From contig NC_081410.1 of the NCBI RefSeq assembly GCF_030272615.1, positions 508,547,942-508,611,941 on the forward strand: DNA of 64,000 bases, in the 5' to 3' direction. Source of the DNA: Cryptomeria japonica (lineage: Eukaryota; Streptophyta; Pinopsida; Cupressales; Cupressaceae). Below the pieces are notes generated by a model, which was not told where the DNA came from, searched no databases, and was given only the letters and a program-made list of their open reading frames with translations. Both the position numbers and the translations under genes were made by a program. Numbering within the stretch: position 1 is the first letter of the stretch; the number at the start of each line of letters is the position of its first letter. Below, piece by piece: positions 24,611 through 36,167 of this stretch.

Positions 24611-24910
24611 ATAGTATCTACAAAACTAGCCTCTAATAGGATAATTGCAGCTACACCAACTGAAAAAATTTCCTCTACTATTTATCTTGTGATGGACGTC
24701 CACAACCTATTCTGAAGCTCACATTTTTGCACAGGCTAAAGGAGCATTTAGTTGAAAGCATCCGAACCTTTCCATTAAAATCATTTTGTGCATTACCATT
24801 CCATAAACCAACATTTATTGGAGGCATTCAATCAAACAATTCATATACCTCATTGATGCTTCCACATTTTGCATAAATGTCTATCAAAGCATTTTTGACT
24901 GATAAAAACT
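24611..24910 (-). pseudogene. PPR protein fragment (minus-strand copy)
   Basis: The minus-strand translation reads NALIDIYAKCGSINEVYELFD, stop, MPPINVGLWNG, then degraded repeats and DNA closely matching 5750-5860 (VDVHHKINSRG-type unit). It is clearly related to the copy at 5397-6150 but is inverted and shorter, with stops and frameshifts. Confidence 0.75.
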
Positions 24911-25340
24911 CCTATAGCATTTGTGATTCTAAGATTACACTCAATAAGAACCCTCCCTTTACCTTGGAACATATTCTCATTCATTATCTTCCAAATAAAC
25001 CGAAGAATTTTAATAGGCAATAAAATAAAAAAATAGTTAGACTTTTACTTAGAATACAGACATATCTGACAATAATTTCAAACCATGAGAAATTATCAAC
25101 AATATTCCCACCTAAAATGTTATAACAATTGAAAATCATGAATTTTGTCCTCATTAATATCTTCCATGGTTCATTCCCTTCTAAAGCCTTGAAAATATAT
25201 TTGATTTCTAAGGCAATACCTTGTTGCCTAAGGTCTTTGATCCCCAATCCACCCAAGTCCTTACTCTAGTAGCACCATTTTCATTTAACAACATGCATCC
25301 TTTTCTTACCTCTTCCATCTAACCACAAAATTGCACCAAT
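24911..25340 (-). pseudogene. LINE (non-LTR retrotransposon) ORF2 3' fragment
   Basis: The minus frame reads GAILWLDGRGKKRMHVVK, stop, then GGLGIKDLRQQGIALEIKYI and FKALEGNEPWKILMRTKF. This is the region after the reverse transcriptase in plant LINEs, containing the conserved GGLGIKDL motif. Only about 140 codons remain and the downstream end is lost. It abuts the left arm of the DRM inverted repeat. Confidence 0.75.
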
Positions 25341-26574
25341 GATAATGTTGTGGGTCCAATGGTTTGGTCATCGGTGCATGAAAGCATTGCATGAGTTCTA
25401 CTTTTAAAAATTACATAAAACATTTTTAATTTATTTGATTGAGTCTTATTTGAAAAAAATATTATCAATGATGTTTCCTTTCTCCAAGAATTGGATCTAG
25501 GATCTTTCCATCAGATAATATGTAACAACCAATGACTAAATCTTTTCTTTAAAGATGCTTATTTTATTTAATCATCTGAGCCTGAATTATAATTTATATT
25601 TGTGCAAAAGTAGAAGATACAAGTTGAAGAGTCGTGCGCAAGTAAATTTCATAAAAGAAAGCAAGTAGATATTATCTTGAATGACATGGAAACAAGCTCA
25701 TGAGCTGCCCAGAAGAGAGAAATTGGAGAAAAGCAGAGGAAAGTGTTAAAGGGTGATAAATACATAGAGAGTATGCAATACAAACAAGCAATGTCTAGAG
25801 TGTGTGATGTGACATCTCTAATTTATGTTCGGAGGGACTAACTGGTTTTGGAGTTCCTGGGAAACCTATTGGGCCACGCTTTGAGGAAATAAATGTGTTC
25901 ATGCAAGGGCCACCTTTTTTCTATTATGAGAATGATTCTTTTGCACTAAAGGATATTTGGAAGACAATATCCAAAAATTTCTATAGTACATGGAACCAGA
26001 GTTGGTGGACTCAAAGTACTTTTCAGCTTCAAGAAGACCAAGAGGTTATGTACACAATCTCCCAATAGAAGGGCGATTTCAAGCATTACCTCTCCCCCCT
26101 ATGAATATTCATGAAGCACTTCCTCAAACAAAGGACTATTAGCCTCCATGGGATCAAATAAAAAAATCAAATTGCATGACTCTAGACGATGTGGTAGTGT
26201 CCTTCGTGAAGAACTATGTACTATAATTGAAAATTCGGGAGGGAAATTGCAAGATAGTGAACATAAATACATTCTTCAAAAGTGCAAAGAATGGAACTTG
26301 GTTTGGGTGGGGCCAGGTCAGGTGGCACCTTTAGAGGTTGATGAGATAGAAATTATATTAGGATTTGAAAAACATCACACTCTTGGAACTTCTTGTGCGA
26401 CTGATCGATTGCACTGTTTGGGTAATGCATTCCAAATAGATACAGTTGCATACCATTTATCTATCTTGAAAGAATTTTATCCTGATGGTATTAAAGTTAT
26501 TTCTCTATTTTCTAGTATTGATGGAGCAGAGGTTGCTTTGCATCGACTTGGGATACATTTAGGTTGTGTTGTAT
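25341..26574 (+). repeat. Left arm of ~1.2-kb inverted repeat (DRM fragment)
   Basis: It matches the reverse complement of 27137-28370 along its whole length, at roughly 90% or better by eye, mostly substitutions. The arm starts near TTGTGGGTCC and its inner end is GTTGTGTTGTAT. The outer 30 bp differ mainly by C/T transitions. Confidence 0.88.
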
Positions 26575-26582
26575 ACATTTAG
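25590..26582 (+). pseudogene. DRM-type de novo DNA methyltransferase fragment (plus copy)
   Basis: Pieces of a plant domains-rearranged methyltransferase: PPFFYYENDSFALKDIWKTI, EPELVDSKYF, GYVHNLPIEGRFQALPLPP (in shifting frames), then an open stretch 26148-26582 with KEWNLVWVGPGQVAPLEVDE, LGNAFQIDTVAYHLSIL, and the SAM-binding motif I region degraded to LFSSIDGAEVALHRLGI. In the DRM family these belong to the rearranged C-terminal methyltransferase domain. The fragment stops before the catalytic Pro-Cys motif, so it cannot be an enzyme. No N-terminal UBA domain is seen. Confidence 0.85.
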
Positions 26583-27136
26583 GATAATACATACACATTT
26601 AAGGGCAGGGTTTTTCAACTCTAGGAGGGTGATTTTCCCAAGGTATTGGTGTCTTGTGTCTTCTGTTTTATTGTTGTTACTATTCTTGTGTCTTGTGTTT
26701 TATTTCTATTATTATTTATAGATAGTCTGATGATAATCAAATTGGTTACATTAACATCTGATTGCTTAAAATTAACATTATAATCAAATTAACATTATAA
26801 TCAATTGGTAAGACATTGTCCTCCTTCTCTCATTTAGTCTATGGCAGTCTTCGAGTCAGGAACACTAAAGAGAAGATAATGGCATTAAGGGATTGAGATT
26901 AGCATCCTCTACAACAAAGTAGGTAAATCACGTAAGGCAAAGTTTGAAGTGTTAAAAGAGTTCAAATACAACAATGGCAACTCTAGTTCAAGACGACTTC
27001 AAAAACTCTAATAAAAAACTCCAGTACTTCTGTATTCAAATCTTGGACATCTTCCCTTTGAATCAACCTACCTATCTATTGGGTTTTTGTCCACCAACTA
27101 TTAACGACAAGCCTATTCTTTTCACATATTTCTGCA
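26575..27136. other. Loop/spacer of the DRM inverted repeat
   Basis: About 560 bp between the arms. The right 180 bp still encode minus-strand DRM sequence (RLIQREDVQDLNTEVLEFF). The rest is AT-rich with no gene. Confidence 0.7.
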
Positions 27137-28100
27137 GATACAACACAACTTAAATGTATCCCAAGTCGATGCAATGCAACCTCTGCTCCACCAATACCAG
27201 AAAATAGAGAAAGAACTTTAATGCCATCAAGATAAAATGCTTTCAAGATAGATAAAGGGTATGCAACTGTATCTATTTGGAATGCATTACCCAAATAGTG
27301 CAATTGATCAGTCGCACAAGAAGTTCCATGAGTGTGATCTTTGTCAAATCCTAGTATAATTTCTATCTCATCAACCTCTAGAGGAGCCACCTGACTTGGC
27401 CCCACCCAAACCAAGTTCCATTCTTTGCACTTTTCAAGAATGTATTTATGTTCACTATCTTGTAGTTTCCCTCGTGAATTTTTAATTATAGTACAAAGTT
27501 CTTCACAAAGGACACTACCACATCATCTAGAGTCTATGCAATTCAATTGTTTTCTTTGATCCCATGTAGGCTAATAGTCCTTTGTCTAAGGAAGTGCTTT
27601 CCGAATAGTCATGGTGGGGAGAGGTAATGCTTGAAATCTCCCTTCTATTGGGAGATTGTGTACATAACCTCTTAGTCTTCTCAAAGCTTAAAAGTACTTC
27701 GAATCCACCAACTCTGGTTCCACAATATAGAAATTTTTGCATATTGTCTTCCAAACATCCTTCGGTGCAAAAGCATCATTATCATAATAGAAAAAAGGTG
27801 GCCCTTTCATGAGTACAATGATTTCCTCCAAGTGTGGCCCAATAGGTTTCCTAGGAACTCCAAAACCACTTAGTCCCTCTAGACATAAATTAGAGACGTC
27901 ACATCACACAATCCAGACATTGTTTGTTTTTATTGCATACTCTCTATGTATTTATCACCCTTTAACACTTTCATCTGCTTTTATCCAATTTATTTCTTTT
28001 GGGTAGTTGATGAGCTTGTTTCCATGTCATTCAGGATAATGTCTTCTTGCTTTCTTTTACGAAATTTACTTGCACACGACTCTTCAGCTTGTATCTTCTG
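26960..28100 (-). pseudogene. DRM-type DNA methyltransferase fragment (minus copy)
   Basis: The longer of the two copies. It reads RKRKQEDIILNDMETSS, LSGFGVPRKPIGP, PPFFYYDNDAFAPKDVWKTI, EPELVDSKYF, GYVHNLPIEGRFQALPLP, KEWNLVWVGPSQVAPLEVDE, LGNAFQIDTVAYPLSIL, then an intact motif I (LFSGIGGAEVALHRLGI) and CVVSAEICEKNRLVVNSWW. It ends near DLNTEVLEFF, again before the Pro-Cys catalytic motif. Stops and frameshifts are present; the open parts are 27414-27076 and 27754-27527. The introns expected of a nuclear DRM gene are not obvious, so capture through RNA is possible but unproven. Confidence 0.85.
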
Positions 28101-28370
28101 CTTCTGTATAGATATAAATTATAATTTAGGCTTAGATGATTAAATAAAATAAGCATCTTTAAAGAAAATATTTGGTCATTGGATGTTACATATTATCTGA
28201 TGGAAAGATCCTAGATCCAATTCTTGGAGAAAGAAAACATCATTGATAATATTTTTTCAAATAAGACTAAATCAAATAAATTAAAAATGTTTAATGTAAT
28301 TTTTAAAAGTAGAACTCATTCAAAGCTTTCATGCACCGACGGCCAAGCCGTCAAACCCACACCATATGAT
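27137..28370 (-). repeat. Right arm of ~1.2-kb inverted repeat (DRM fragment)
   Basis: Reverse-complement partner of 25341-26574. A transcript across both arms would fold into a hairpin with a stem of about 1.2 kb. Confidence 0.88.
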
Positions 28371-28694
28371 CCCGTTGGAATTCCGATGACAATTAAAGAA
28401 ATACTCGACAAGGATTTTGTATGTTTGATGTTACTTCCTTGTAGGATGGTCATTGATACATGGTAGTGGGGGAGCATTGGAATTTTGACCATAATCCAAC
28501 GAACTTTTTGATCAGAGGAGCAAACATAGCAGCCATCGGAAGAGTTCATGGTGTCGTCAGAATTTCGACGCTCAATGGCTTCATCTGGAAGCTCGATGAT
28601 GATTTTTTGATGGCTACATTTGTCGGTAATCCGATGTGTTGTAGTCAGACTTCCGACGATGGGCCATCAGAAATTAGCCCCGAATGTACTAGTG
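28371..28694. repeat. Right subterminal palindromic repeats of T
   Basis: Repeated short inverted motifs: TTGGAATTCCGATGAC (28375-28390), GCCATCGGAAG (28531), GTCGTCAGAATTTCGACG (28553-28570), TTTGTCGGTAATCCGATG (28619-28636) and GTCAGACTTCCGACGATGG (28643-28661). They are of the same type as 5036-5145. The block ends with the putative terminus TACTAGTG at 28694. Confidence 0.5.
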
Positions 28695-29905
28695 TTACTT
28701 CTTCCATGTTTGAATATTTTTAAATTTTCATATTGGAGACCCAAGTTCCTCCACAAGTTTCTACTACTTCGAATCCACCTACCATTGTAACCATGAATTT
28801 TCCCATTGTTACTACTAGTGTTCAGTCATAAGATTTGGTGACATAAGTCTTGGCTACTGGAGTAGAAGAAGATTCATTATTTCCACCTTGATTAGTTTCT
28901 AACACTACAAAGAGGAAAAATCAGGCCATATCTCTAGATGATTTGATTTTAATCAATCAGTGCTTGTTAAGCCCAAGGGTAAGAAGAAGGATAAAACTCT
29001 ATCTAGGGTGAAGATAAATAAATCAAAGAGAAAATATGTGAAGATGGCTATTCCTCCTTCGAACACAGATTTTGATAGAGTGCAACCTACTGATTATGTT
29101 ATCAAAAGAATTGATTTGGGAAAACAAACACATGCAGGTACAGTAAAAGATGCTCAAACTTATTTCCAGCATCTAGTGACAATGTTCAGTAAATAGAAGG
29201 TGAAGAAAGATAAGTACATGAAGAAACAATTTGATTATCTCATAGAAGTCTTGATCAAGATTACCAAATCATCAGAGTTAATTGAGCCAGTCACTTATTT
29301 AGTGGATGAGCAAGTTGTTAAAAAAATTAAATAGGTAAATTCTTGTGGGAGAACAATGGGCTAATGGATGGATAGATTGTTGAGCCAAGGAACTTATCTC
29401 CTATGTTCAACAATTACTCTTGTAAACAACTTGTAGGAGGTAAAAAATGAAATTGATAAAACATTGAATCTATTTTCTTGAATGAATTGGAAATGCATTA
29501 GAAATAATTTGACTCTTGGTTGAAGTTAAAGGATTTCTATTTAGATGCTCCAGTTGATAATGGAGTGATCCCTTCAAGGGAGATGCACATTGAGGAATGA
29601 GAAATATTGGAAAACTAGATGAATGTTCTTGAAGTGCTTATCAAATATTTGAGGAAAGAACATAAAGAATGTAATAATAAAGTGAAAGACATAATTGAAA
29701 AGATTTCATCTCTTCATTGTACTTTCCTCGATGAGAATCAAGTGCCCCTCCATGAAGATGCTATTGTCAAAGAATTCAATTTGTTGATTGGTGAAGATGT
29801 TGATATACAAGCTTTCTCATTGTCCTTAATTGATAAGCTGGTTGATATTCAGGTAAATCTATATGATTTAGCCTCTCTCCTAAAGAAATATAAGAAGCCT
29901 TAGAG
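28695..29905 (+). pseudogene. Gene X, 3' half (unknown function, disrupted)
   Basis: Continues gene X after the putative transposon: a Ser/Thr/Pro-rich linker (TQVPPQVSTTSNPPTIVTM), a basic segment (KPKGKKKDKTLSRVKINKSK), a conserved-looking block (DRVQPTDYVIKRIDLGKQTH), and a helical, coiled-coil-like C-terminus (LEVLIKYLRKEHKECNNKV) ending LLKKYKKP and a stop near 29901. Several stops interrupt it (for example near 28829 and 29194). The family is not recognised. The Pro/Ser/Thr linker on both sides of 4939/28695 supports the idea of one split gene. Confidence 0.5.
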
Positions 29906-32499
29906 ATTCTCCTACTCGGGTCAAGGTCATCACAGGCCACACGAAAGGACCTGATCAATAACAGATGAAAGTAGTTTTGCAAAAAATCAAGGAATTCAAG
30001 AAGTAGGATCGAAATGAAAGTGTCATTTTGTATTTACTTTTTTCACTTAGGCAATGCATGAGTCTGAAGTCAATTGGGACTCTTCTTTGAATTAGTCATA
30101 ATTTTTCCTAGATTTTCTCAACACACCTCCCCTATATATATGGCATTGCTTATTGTAATTCATATCAATTATCTTTAATCTATATGCGAAAACTCTATTG
30201 AAGTGAGGAGATAAAAGTGAAACTTTGTGTTACTTTTATGATTTTAAAAACTTGATGAAATGAGAAGAAAGCTTTGGCATCTAGAGTTTGTGTTGGATTC
30301 ATTGGTGTTTTATGGTGAGAGTGTTGTTATGTTATTTTTATTATAATGTCTACTATTGATCAAGAAAAGGCATGTTGAGAGAATATTGTTAAGGTATAGA
30401 GGTAATTGTTAGTTTATGAACTTTGTGTCATATTTTGGCTATTGTTAATAGAATTAAGAATTGGTGAATGTGATATCATCTTGAAGGTTGTGATTAATAT
30501 TGATATTTGTAGGATAAAATTAGTTGAGATATATTAAGGAAACACTTTGAAGACTTTGCACTTTATTGTGTTATCTTGGAAAAGGAAAATTATGATCTGA
30601 ATACTTTGAGCTACTTTCATTATTTTCTTAAAAATATCATAAAGAGATAATAAGAAATAAAGATAAAGACTGTGCTTTATTTTGTTTTTCTTGATTAACA
30701 CTTTGGGTTACAAAGGAATTTTTATGAAGAAAGGTTGATAGGAGGGCAACAGTTTGAAGACTTTGACCTTAACTGCTCCTTCCCATCTTGGAGAAGAAAC
30801 AAAGGACTTTGGGCCTTTATAGAAACTCTAGTTCTTTCCTTATCTATATTTTACTCATTCTTACATTTTGAGTTGATTTGTAATGCCAAAATTGTAAAGA
30901 ATCGCCACTGCTCTATATTGTAAATTCCTTCTTGAAGTAAGAGGAAAAGAATAACATCTATCTTAAAAAGGAAGATATGATGATGCACCACTCAAGCTTA
31001 GAATAGAAATTAAAAGTTGTATCTTATTTTAATAGAGTAGAATAGAAATTTGAAGGGGGAGCCTCCCCTTAGAAGAATAAGAGAGATTAAATCTCATGTG
31101 TTGTGTTTTAAACTACAGTTTTGTAAATTCATCTAGTTTACAAAATTATCAACCAACAAGACTCAATAAAGATCTACTCAAATAAATAAATTAGCTGATA
31201 AATAATAATGCAAATATGAGCAACAATAATTTTTGAACAATAATGCAGAACCCCAGTGTCCAAACAAAACAAATGAGTTTAAAATCATTAGAGGACATCA
31301 AGAATCTGCTTATGAATTAAGTGTTGATCAGATAAAATATCATTACTGATGCACCAATGATAATACCAAACAAATAGACTTAGGCCAAAGGTTACACCTC
31401 AAACTCAAATTGCCTAGGATTCAAATTAATGCAACTAAATCTTGATTGGTAAATTACAGTCCCAACCTACAGTTGATAACTTGGAGATGAAATATACTAG
31501 ATCTAAGCCCTAATAAAAATATCTCAATGAAAAATTATATTCTGGGCTGAATACAAAAGACATTGCTAAAGAAGATCTCACCTTGAAACTTCTTCACAAA
31601 TAAAATAACCTAGGATATGTGAGTAGGTCAAAACCAAATATATATCAATATTTGATGACAAATCAACCTTATAAAAAGAAGTTAGGCCATTGGAAATGAA
31701 AAGTTGGGCTCTTGCAAACTGAACAATAGCCACCTAGAGAATCGACCCAAAATATGTAGCCACAAAATTATAAAACCCTCGAATGATATGTATTGCAAAT
31801 TACCAACCTAGCTATTTATGAAACATGACACTTGCACTAAATGCCAAATTAGAAGAGAAAATGAAGTGATATGATAGGGTTCCAATGCACAAACAAAACC
31901 TATCAAACCCTAAATTTCTTCAAACAAAAAACCTATACATTGATCATTACAGATGAAAATGAGGTTGCACAGGGATGATAAAGGCTTGTAGATGATGAAG
32001 CACTAAATGGAGGAGAAAGATAAATCACCCCTCGAATAATACAAAAATAATGAAATCCACCACAAATAAAAACACAGATCCACTAGGTGAGAGCTACATA
32101 AGAAATGAAGTAAACGATAATAACAAAGAACTTTCTTTGTTAAAAATAATAAAGAGCTGGATGAAGCCAAGATTTCAACTGGGTTCATGAGGTCTTAGAC
32201 TAGGAAGAGATGTCGATCAATAGAGTTTGATACCATAAATTGGATAAATTATCCTAGGTTAGAATTGCGAATGTAAATAGTTTCATAAAAGGAGACAAAT
32301 GATATACTGGGCTAAGATATATTACAATGTGTACAATAGCTTGATTATGTAGGCAAGAGGAAAAAGGAGTTGAGAGCACAAGAAATGATATGTGCCCCAA
32401 TAGGATGTGAGAGTAGGCCAAAACCAGGCACATCCAACTTGGCTACAAATATTAATGCAAGATAAACATAAAAAAATAATATCTACCTAACTAACTATT
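29906..32499. other. AT-rich region without recognised gene
   Basis: No convincing coding region. GAGTTTGATACCATAAATTGG at 32225-32245 resembles a degenerate minus-strand tRNA-Met primer site with an LTR boundary, but I could not find a matching second LTR. Confidence 0.5.
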
Positions 32500-34786
32500 G
32501 ATGACGTCTAAGTAAACGAAAGCAACCGTAAATGTAAAATATGATTACTCTAATAGTTTTTAGGTGGTTATCAATGGATGTTTGGTTCGATGGCTTTATA
32601 AATCTATAGTTATGTAATTGGTTAGTTGATTTTTATGATTGAATAATTGTTAAATTTGATTTTTTTTGTCACAAATTCCAACATTTGGTATCATAACATG
32701 TTTTGAAAGTGGCATATTTTATTTTCACACTACTGATGTTTTATTTTTCAAGTTTATTAAGGATATATTTTAAAATATTTCAAACAACTTTGTAACCCCA
32801 TTACCTTTTTGTGCCTATAAACTTGTTGTGATGTAAATCAATGCAAACAAAGGATTGCTAGGATCTCGTGCACCTAACATAAAAAATATAGTTTGTAGCA
32901 TCCACCCTTATTGCACATTTTTTATTAATTTTTGTTGAGATACCACTCTCATCATAATAAAATTGTTAATATCTTCCATTTATGTGAATCATCTTTTTAT
33001 ATTGTTATGTTCTCTCTTTCTATAAATTTTCCTTCATTTCGTTCATTGTGGAAATTCTTAGATTTACTTATTGTGCTTGCTTCTAGTTGTCAAGATTGTC
33101 AAGGGGATTCAAAATCTTGGTCATGCTAGATAAAGAAGGATTCACATGGAGATGGCCCACCACATTAAAATATAGATGAAAGTGACAACATATTGTCTAT
33201 GGTAGATGGTTTCTATAAAATTAATTATAATTAATATTATGATTTCACATAGAGGAAATAGTTAGAGGATATTATCTGTATATGGTGAAAAAGGATGATG
33301 ATAAACTATTGTAAAACCACAAAGATCCAACTACAATAAAACCCTAGTTCTACAACCAAACATTCACCATACACCAATTAAGATACCTAAGAACATGCAA
33401 ATCAACAAATGAACAATATTACCATCCACATGCCAAGTAAGGTTTCAATCTTAATTGTCTCTTATCTCCATTGATCTTGTTTGATATATTTTCTCTCATC
33501 TTTTATAGGTGCACAAGAGCTCAACAAAGACTGGATTGAAGTCGCTTGATCTCATAAGGTGATTAGGGCTGATAATGATGAAAGTATTCTCTTATATAGA
33601 AGATGTTTTGGAAAATAGAGGGATAAGATTAAGAGGTGAAAAGATAAATGGTCGACTAGGACTAAACGGTAGGTAGAAGAAATAATAAACTAATGAACGC
33701 ACATGTAGAGGAGGATTAAGAGATAAGTGGCATGTGTCGTAGAGGAAAAAGCTAATGAATTAATTAAATAAATAAATATTTATTTAATTAATTGGAGAAG
33801 TGGAACCAATTAAATAAATAAAAGTATTTATTTAATTTAGGAGAAAGATAATTTAAATAAATAAAAATATTTATTTAAATGAGAAAAGGGCTAGAAGAGG
33901 ATAAATGAATTAATTAAATAAATAAATATTTGTTTAATTAATAGGAGACTCGGGATAAAACAATTAAATAAAATAAAAAAATAAATAATCAAAGAGGACA
34001 ATTTTAGGTGTCTACATTATCCATTCATCTTTTGTGCTATTCTTTGGGGGTCTCCTTCAATAGGGAGTGATATTTGTAATGGGACTATGATTATGCTTGA
34101 GGTTTATTCTCATTCGAATAAATAGATGAGTACATAATTGTGCATGGTTAATGTGAGTTGGTTCTATAAATATAATGTTTGACTACCATCACCTTATAAT
34201 ATAGAGAATGAATGCTTAATGAGAGTTAAGAAAGGTAAGGAGAGTAAAGCCCTTCAAATATTACAAACCTTATTTCTTAGCTATGTGTTGGTAATAGAAA
34301 AGATCATGAAAGAGAAATATGACTCTACTAGAAAGTTTTCAATGTGTTTATACATTAGGAAACCATTTTACTATGGATATTATTTAAAAATAACTTTGAC
34401 AAGAAACAATATATGTTTATGGAAATATAACTTGAAGGAACATGTTTTCATTATAACAAATAATTAAAAAAAATATTATTAGTATTTCTAGTGTGAGAGA
34501 TTCATTGTAAGGATGCATTATCGATGTAACCCAACATCTAGTGAGATTTTTTAATTTAATAGGGGTACCCATAAAGTTTTATATGTTAGTAATAAAAAGG
34601 GGTGTTAGAAAATAAAGACTACAATAAGTTATTGTATATTTAGTTTTTAGTTAGTTGCTTGTTATTCATTAGGTGGTTACTTTGTCGAAAGGCTTTATAA
34701 AGTTATTTCTATGCTCTGGTTTAGTTGAATTTTGATGAATGAATATTTTTTATATTTGATCCCTTTTTTCTAAATTCTAGCAATGA
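32500..34786 (+). mobile_element. Possible degenerate short-LTR retrotransposon remnant
   Basis: Two direct repeats of about 185 bp (32500-32682 and 34602-34786) share blocks such as TAGGTGGTTA, GGCTTTATAAA and ATTTGAT and have LTR-like surroundings. The first is followed by TTTGGTATCATAACATG (compare TTGGTATCAGAGCATG), and the second is preceded by the purine run AAAAAGGGG. The internal 1.9 kb has no recognisable protein domain. The repeats are strongly diverged, so this is a tentative call. Confidence 0.35.
33758..33942. repeat. Array of four AT-rich palindromes
   Basis: Near-perfect inverted repeats built on AAATAAATATTTATTT, 30-36 bp each, at 33758-33793, 33808-33838, 33851-33880 and 33907-33942. 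They are separated by GGAGAA-type purine spacers at 43-56 bp intervals. A decayed fifth copy begins near 33961. It lies inside the possible remnant 32500-34786 and could be a separate insertion. Confidence 0.8.
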
Positions 34787-36162
34787 TTCCATTTTTATTT
34801 TAAACTTGAATAAATGAAATTTTAAGGAAAAATTTAACTAACTACTTTTGGTTCAAATAATCTAGTCCAAAAATCTAAAATTTTAAACAATGATTTGTCT
34901 AAATTTATATGATGTAATTCAAAGTCAAAAAGTGTAAGACTAATAACAACCTTAGCTTTATTATCTCTAATTTTCTAGTTAAATAACTTATTTGCATTTG
35001 TAAATTGTTTTTCCTTTATTCTTACCATTCTCCTTTACTTTTTATTTATTAATAGGAGCTAAATTTGTATTCCCCAAGTTTGAAAATTGAAATGATAATA
35101 CTTCTCTAATAGAATCTCCATTAAAAAAATAATAGAAACCTTATTACTCCTAAAAAAATATTTTTCTTATTAGCAGCCCATACAAATATCTAAGACTCTT
35201 AATTCTATTCACATCTCCTAAAAATGACTTTAATTCCCCAAATAAAATTCCAAATGAAACTAGATAAAATCAAGACTTTAACATTCAATAAATTTAAATA
35301 TATTTAATTGTATAGCTACTCATGAAAATAATTAAAATAGATTTCCTCATTATTTAGCTTATGCCACTTACACTCCTTCGGCAAGATCCATGAGGTTGGC
35401 CTTCAATCTCAAGACTATGCATGTGTCCTCTTTTGGGCTCGATATCTTTGAAACCGTGGACAAAATATTTGAGTTAACCATTTTGAATTTACATTCCTCA
35501 CTTTCTTTCCATGATGCTAAACTATGGATGAAATATTTGAATTAAATATGGCAAGTATAAAGAAAAACAAAAATGACCCTTTTGCTAAGCATGCAAGATA
35601 TATTAGTGTGACCGATTAAAATCAATATTTATCCAAGTTTCTCTACAAGTTGTGATGCAAGAAACAATCTATTTAGCCTTTCTAGAATTCAATAGCCACC
35701 AAATCAAGGAACTTCAATATTCACAATATTGTGAAACAAATTTTTCATGATATAATATTGAATGATAATAGAATGTTTGATGTAGAAATGGTTAAATTCA
35801 AGGAGGAAAAAAAAAGTTCAAGATAGTTCTAAAATCAACCAAAGGACATTAATGTAACAATCATTAGTTACTAGAATAATACACAAACATCTCTATTATC
35901 TAAAGTTAGATTCTCCCTTTGAGATAATTTTTACATGACAAATATGTACTTTTCTTTCTTTTTTGTTCTTTATTTTTATTCTAATTTAATTGAAGATTGG
36001 ATATATTATGATTCTTTTTTTATTATTTAATATGTAATGGATTTGGTAAACATGATATTGATTGTTGTCCAAATATTTCATATATTGTGATCTCAAGAGT
36101 TATACCCTTTTGAGAGACTTGAGACAAATTGATGGAGCAATGAATTTTTTTTCCAATAATTT
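34787..36162. other. AT-rich region without recognised gene
   Basis: Nothing coding or structured was recognised up to the AGGGG target site of element B at 36163-36167. Confidence 0.55.
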
Positions 36163-36167
36163 AGGGG

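Larger units (their letters stand above)
4940..28694. mobile_element. Putative CACTA-like DNA transposon T carrying gene fragments
   Basis: The proposed ends are CACTGATACATT at 4940-4951 and, on the other strand, CACTAGTACATT complementary to 28683-28694. The two 31-bp ends agree at about 20 positions by eye. Both subterminal regions (4955-5160; 28375-28670) contain repeated TCGGAATTCCGATG-like palindromes, as is common in plant CACTA elements. Gene X coding continues in phase across the proposed insertion. The expected 3-bp target duplication is imperfect (flank GTTAT on the left, TTACT on the right; TTA with one extra T would fit). Subtracting element C leaves about 8.3 kb: PPR fragments, a LINE fragment and the DRM inverted repeat. 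No transposase was seen, so it would be non-autonomous. Confidence 0.45.

Noticed and set aside
4940-28694. Idea that the PPR, LINE and DRM pieces form one fused gene
   Set aside because: They are on different strands, separated by non-coding DNA and broken by many stops. Captured fragments fit better.
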